DNA from: Gyromitra esculenta
Lineage: Eukaryota; Ascomycota; Pezizomycetes; Pezizales; Discinaceae
DNA length: 64,000 bases
NCBI GenBank assembly: GCA_038503075.1
Contig: JBCAML010000004.1
Location: 1,385,149 to 1,449,148, forward strand
Direction: 5' to 3'
Part shown: positions 60,661 through 64,000 of the stretch, in pieces
Layout of the letters: every line of letters starts with the position of its first letter
How positions within the stretch are numbered: the stretch's first letter is position 1
Made by a program: the position numbers and the translations under genes
Notes under the pieces: generated by a model
What the model was told of the DNA's origin: nothing
Seen by the model: only the letters and a program-made list of their open reading frames with translations
Databases searched by the model: none

Positions 60661-61821
60661 TAAGGTGACGGTTTCTGACTTTCCTTGTCCGCTAGGTGCG
60701 ATCTCACACGTGGCCTCCTGGTACTCCGTCCTCTAGCTAATCTTGGGCTAAGGGCTTGGCCCTTTATGTTGATGGCGTGGGGTTTAATTCGAGCTCCAGC
60801 CTAAATAGTCTCGAAGAGCTGTCAGTACTGCAAGGTGCCGCGTTGGGCTTCAGCTGAGACCGTAGCGGAAAATTGCCGATCCTTTCCAGAGTATTAGTGA
60901 CGATGCCATTCCATTTGAAACATCTGTAAATTGTCCGCTTATGTATGCGAGGATGTGCGGATCATGCAGTGATATGGCGTAGACGACTGTATCCACCATC
61001 TTGGGGTATCTGTTGGATTCATAATCGTTACGAAGGAAAGCAAGGAGCTAGCAATCAGTCAGAATAGCCAGGTCGTAATTATAGCTAGGATAGACCTTAC
61101 CGGAAACCCTGAATATCGCCCGTATACGTACGTACTTGTAAACACACTTGTTCAGTTCGAACTCACGAGCTTGTAAACATTCTCTCGTGTTGATGGAGTT
61201 GTCTTGGTCCTCATTCGTTTCTATATTTAAGGGTCGTTCGTAGGGCTAGTTGTTCGACGGGTTTCTGTAGCACTCTGTTGCATACCCTGTGACATAATAT
61301 TGAAAAAGTAGGGTTTGAGACATGGGTATCAATCTAGATTGGCTTATAGGGACCTTTTGGTATGACTCGGGGCTCATCACATTCGCAAATTGACTTCAAA
61401 GGGTATGAAGCTATTGAAAGTACATTTGGATATTGGCTCGGCATAAAATTCGCCGTCATTTGACTTCTTTCTTTATCGTTAAAATGGTAATTGCGTTGAT
61501 CATAATCACTTATCATCGTATCAGGGCCTGGTGCTCTGGCTTTAATATAGGAATAATTGCGCAATTGCACAGATGAAATTTTGAACACGCGCGCTGTCTC
61601 GCCGGATGTACGCGTGATGTAACTCCAATATATCCTTAACTTCCTCTCAGATTAGGGCGGGTCTGGTTTCAAATCTATTTAGTAAGGTAGACACTATATA
61701 AGATGATATACTCTTTTGACCTTGAATAGTTGCGTTTAGTGTTGGATATATGGCATATATCTATAGGCTTCCTAGGGTTCACGTCCCCCGACGAGATCCC
61801 GAACTGGTTGGAGGCTTCAGC

Positions 61822-61877
61822 TACTATGGGGGTTCCCGGGCCGAACTATTCGGCGCCCAAAGAACCCTCCTATAGTA
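61822..61877. repeat. Imperfect long hairpin
   Basis: The arms starting TACTATGGGGGTTC and ending GAACCCTCCTATAGTA pair with a few bulges, followed by an inner GGGCCGAA / TTCGGCGCCC stem and a tiny loop. It could be a structured RNA or a degenerate fold-back element; no flanking gene explains it. Confidence 0.55.
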
Positions 61878-62738
61878 CCGGTTGTATGACTCCATTAGGA
61901 GTATATATATAGAGGCCCTATGTCCGTCCTTTCGTTTCTCTTCTTCCTTTTTTCTTTACCGCGTTGCACAGATCCAATATATATTCATTATATTCAACAT
62001 CTGGGATTGCTTGAGGGACGAGTGACGGTTTGTGATACGTTTTCAGAGGGGTTATGGGCGCTGATATTGCGTAGAGCATCCCTTCATGTAACTGTCTTTA
62101 TATGAGCCGCCTCGAATGCGACTTATCGTACCTAGATATCTTGTATTATTAGAATATTGGTGTAAACAAGCGAGCTGCGTGAATATAGGCAATGCGACAG
62201 AAATCCGCCCAAGAGAGTGCTTAGGGTATGTTGTAGCCTCGGGCACCTGTAGTAGACCGGGGCGACCCTCTTGCTGACACCCCGTAGTTAGTGATACGGG
62301 GAAGAGGAGAAGGATCTGAGCTAGTGTTCTTGTATGTATGTACATTCGCAGTAGGACCTGTTACGGCTCCACTTTGCCTATATCCCTGTCATGATCTAAA
62401 AGATAACACAGAACGGAATTTCGACTAAGTGATTGGGATTAAAAAATTATCAGCTTGTAGCGGTTAAGCATATTGGAGGTATGACGATTGTTTTTTGTAT
62501 ATCAGAAATTTAATCCCTGTCGACTAGCCCTCAGTTAGTTGGCACAGCCTTTTCTGGGCAGATTAAAACCAGACTTCTTGAGGCTCTATATTTGAGACCA
62601 GATATTTATTTTTGTAACCAGGGTTTTTCTAGTGGAGTTCTGGGGAACTTATTATGCTATTTGGCATTTTAACTACAAAGAGCACCACTAAAAGTGGATA
62701 CAAATATCATTATATGATCATAATTCATTAATATTGTA

Positions 62739-63017
62739 CTCATGTGGCCGATTTGAAGCCGCGCTACCTAAATAGGAAACTTTCTATTCCTTGACCAAAA
62801 AGCTTCAAACAAGTTTAAACCCAATAATTTAACATGAAATATACCAGAAAATAGTAGTATCTCATTTTGAATTGGTGTCTATGGGAGAAGGAGGAGCGTT
62901 GAAACGACAACAAAAAGATGCCAAGCGCAGCGCCGAGACTGCCTTCGGCCAATAGAAATGGTTCTTTCACTATAACTTGCCTGCTTAGGCAACGCGGCTT
63001 CAAATCGGCCACATGAG
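62739..63017. mobile_element. 279 bp MITE-like element with about 44-bp inverted repeats flanked by TA
   Basis: The left arm starts CTCATGTGGCCGATTTGAAG and continues CCGCG; the right arm gives the identical 25 bases when reverse-complemented. The next 19 positions match with about six differences, mostly transitions. TA flanks both ends (62737-62738 and 63018-63019). The interior has no recognisable coding sequence. It is consistent with a nonautonomous Tc1/mariner-type element. Confidence 0.75.
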
Positions 63018-63264
63018 TATATCTGCGAATAAAAACATAATGGAAAAGAATAACCTTGAGACAATCTTATTCAGAAATATAATCTGGCAGAATTCCGTCT
63101 CCTGATACCCTGTTGATCTTTACTCCCCGAATTTTTTCTGCCAAAGCACACACCATGAACAATCTCTAGTAATAATAATCCCTTTTTTTTGTAAAATAGT
63201 GAGGTATAGCGTACACCAAACTAATCCAACGAAATTAAGAAAAAAGTAAACTTTATAACAACGA

Positions 63265-63305
63265 ACAAGAAAGAAGAAAGAAGAAAGAAGAAATATATAT
63301 ATATA
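63265..63305. repeat. (GAAAGAA)n followed by (AT)n
   Basis: About four 7-bp units run into an AT dinucleotide tract about 150 bp beyond the Doa10 stop codon, probably in the 3' flank. Confidence 0.8.
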
Positions 63306-63449
63306 CAGCAATCAAATAGAAAACGGAAATCTTAATAGTTCTCTCCCTTTTGCTATTCTCATCTTAGTTCGCGTAAGCCCCTCCAATCCTGAAGAATTTA
63401 TTCAACAAAAGTATAACAGAAAAAAATAAAAACTATTGATGAAATTTTA

Positions 63450-64000
63450 TCACAGTAACGTATCGACTAACGGTGGTACCTCACCGTTGGTGCCAAACCC
63501 AGCGTCACCCGCAACAGGCACATCCCCGGCTGGGCCTGCTACAAGCATTGCCGGGATAACCGGGGGGACAGCACTCGTTACCGCCGTTGGCGAACTCCCG
63601 GCATCCCCATGATTATGCAGCCTCTCTCCTGTCAAGTATACTTCATCCCTGATACTTTGCTTCCAAGAATCCACAAGTAGCTTCGTAGCATATGCGCTAG
63701 CAAACCATAAAAATATTGCCAACACAACGGGATAACTGTATCTGTATGTCTGACTGATCGTTGTTGAGGAAGCGTTTTGCACTATCGTTCAAATCTATAT
63801 TAGCCCCCATCATATCGGAATAAGTAAAGAGAGCTTACTGAAAGTATTAACCGCCAAAAATCCTAATCCGAGCGGTAATAAGAGTGCTGCCAACATGAAA
63901 CCCCCGGCTGGTGCAATGAAACATTTCGTAGCAAGCTTTACATCGGGGTCCAAATATCCCCGCGCCACCACACCCCTCAGCGCCCTTGCCCACGGGCTCT
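63450..64000 (-). CDS. SSM4: Doa10/SSM4 (MARCH6-type) E3 ubiquitin ligase, C-terminal part only
   Basis: Only the last two exons are inside the window: up to 63839 from the right edge, then 63781-63450 after a 57-nt intron (GTAAGC to GATAG), phase 1. Doa10 is the large multispanning RING ligase of ER and inner nuclear membrane protein degradation. The visible part matches its C-terminal membrane region: PWARALRGVVARGYLDPDVK, CFIAPAGGFMLAALLLPLGL and a last helix YPVVLAIFLWFASAYATKLL. The C-terminal element DEVYLTGERLHNHG follows, whose Asn corresponds to the functionally important Asn known in yeast Doa10 and human MARCH6. Here about 53 further Pro/Ala/Gly/Val-rich residues follow. The N-terminal RING-CH domain would lie beyond the window. 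Confidence 0.88.

Larger units (their letters stand above)
53469..63449. other. 10 kb gene-free tract with inverted-repeat elements
   Basis: Between the velvet gene and the Doa10 gene, open frames are short or start at non-ATG codons and carry no domain. The tract contains TACATGTA at 56281, 57596 and 57738. A GGCCC-rich patch lies at 58690-59240, and a long imperfect hairpin at 61822-61877. There are two TA-flanked inverted-repeat elements (60524-60660 and 62739-63017). A GAAAGAA tandem tract followed by (AT)n lies at 63265-63305. No tRNA or rRNA gene is recognised. Confidence 0.5.

Noticed and set aside
1..64000. CRISPR arrays, bacterial operons, phage or plasmid features
   Set aside because: None seen; the introns and gene content are those of a fungal nuclear genome.

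Overview
The window reads as nuclear DNA of a filamentous ascomycete (Pezizomycotina). The evidence is short GT-AG introns of about 50-100 nt with CTRAC-like branch sites, fungal-type genes (velvet factor, NudE, Trm732/THADA, Doa10, annexin with a long Pro/Gln/Tyr leader) and F-box/ankyrin paralogues. Gene density is low: about eleven protein genes and one frameshifted copy in 64 kb, with gene-free tracts of 6-11 kb holding small inverted-repeat elements. This would suit an early-diverging lineage such as Pezizomycetes, but that placement is inference.

Layout, left to right. 1-20 kb: a Ser/Pro-rich orphan protein (3878-1941, minus), a roughly 11 kb gene-free tract, an F-box/ankyrin gene that appears to carry two tandem F-boxes (14982-16391, plus), and a large disordered protein (19988-17508, minus). 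20-27 kb: gene-free, with one small TA-flanked element. 27-40 kb is the gene-dense core: a three-exon SDR oxidoreductase (26883-27848), an F-box/ankyrin gene (28898-27945, minus), a two-exon conserved hypothetical (30023-29225, minus), TIM23 (31577-30930, minus) sharing a 347 bp bidirectional promoter with the five-exon TRM732/THADA gene (31925-37097, plus), and an F-box/ankyrin copy broken by one missing base (38524-39491). 40-46 kb: an annexin (41990-40283, minus) and nudE (44187-46043, plus) with an apparent GC-AG intron. 46-63 kb: mostly gene-free apart from a VelC-like velvet gene (53468-52453, minus), with four more inverted-repeat elements. The right edge cuts a Doa10/SSM4 ubiquitin-ligase gene, of which only the last two exons are present (minus).

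The genes do not form one pathway. They are housekeeping functions (mitochondrial import, tRNA anticodon-loop 2'-O-methylation, dynein regulation, ER-associated degradation, developmental regulation) with a scattered F-box/ankyrin family. The least-explained signals are the strong over-representation of the palindrome TACATGTA outside coding sequence (17 copies by eye, about 1 expected), at least five inverted-repeat elements of several families, one showing CpA/TpA differences as expected from RIP, and the three F-box/ankyrin loci at different stages of change. All exon joins were derived by hand from splice consensus, reading phase and expected protein continuity. No database search was possible.
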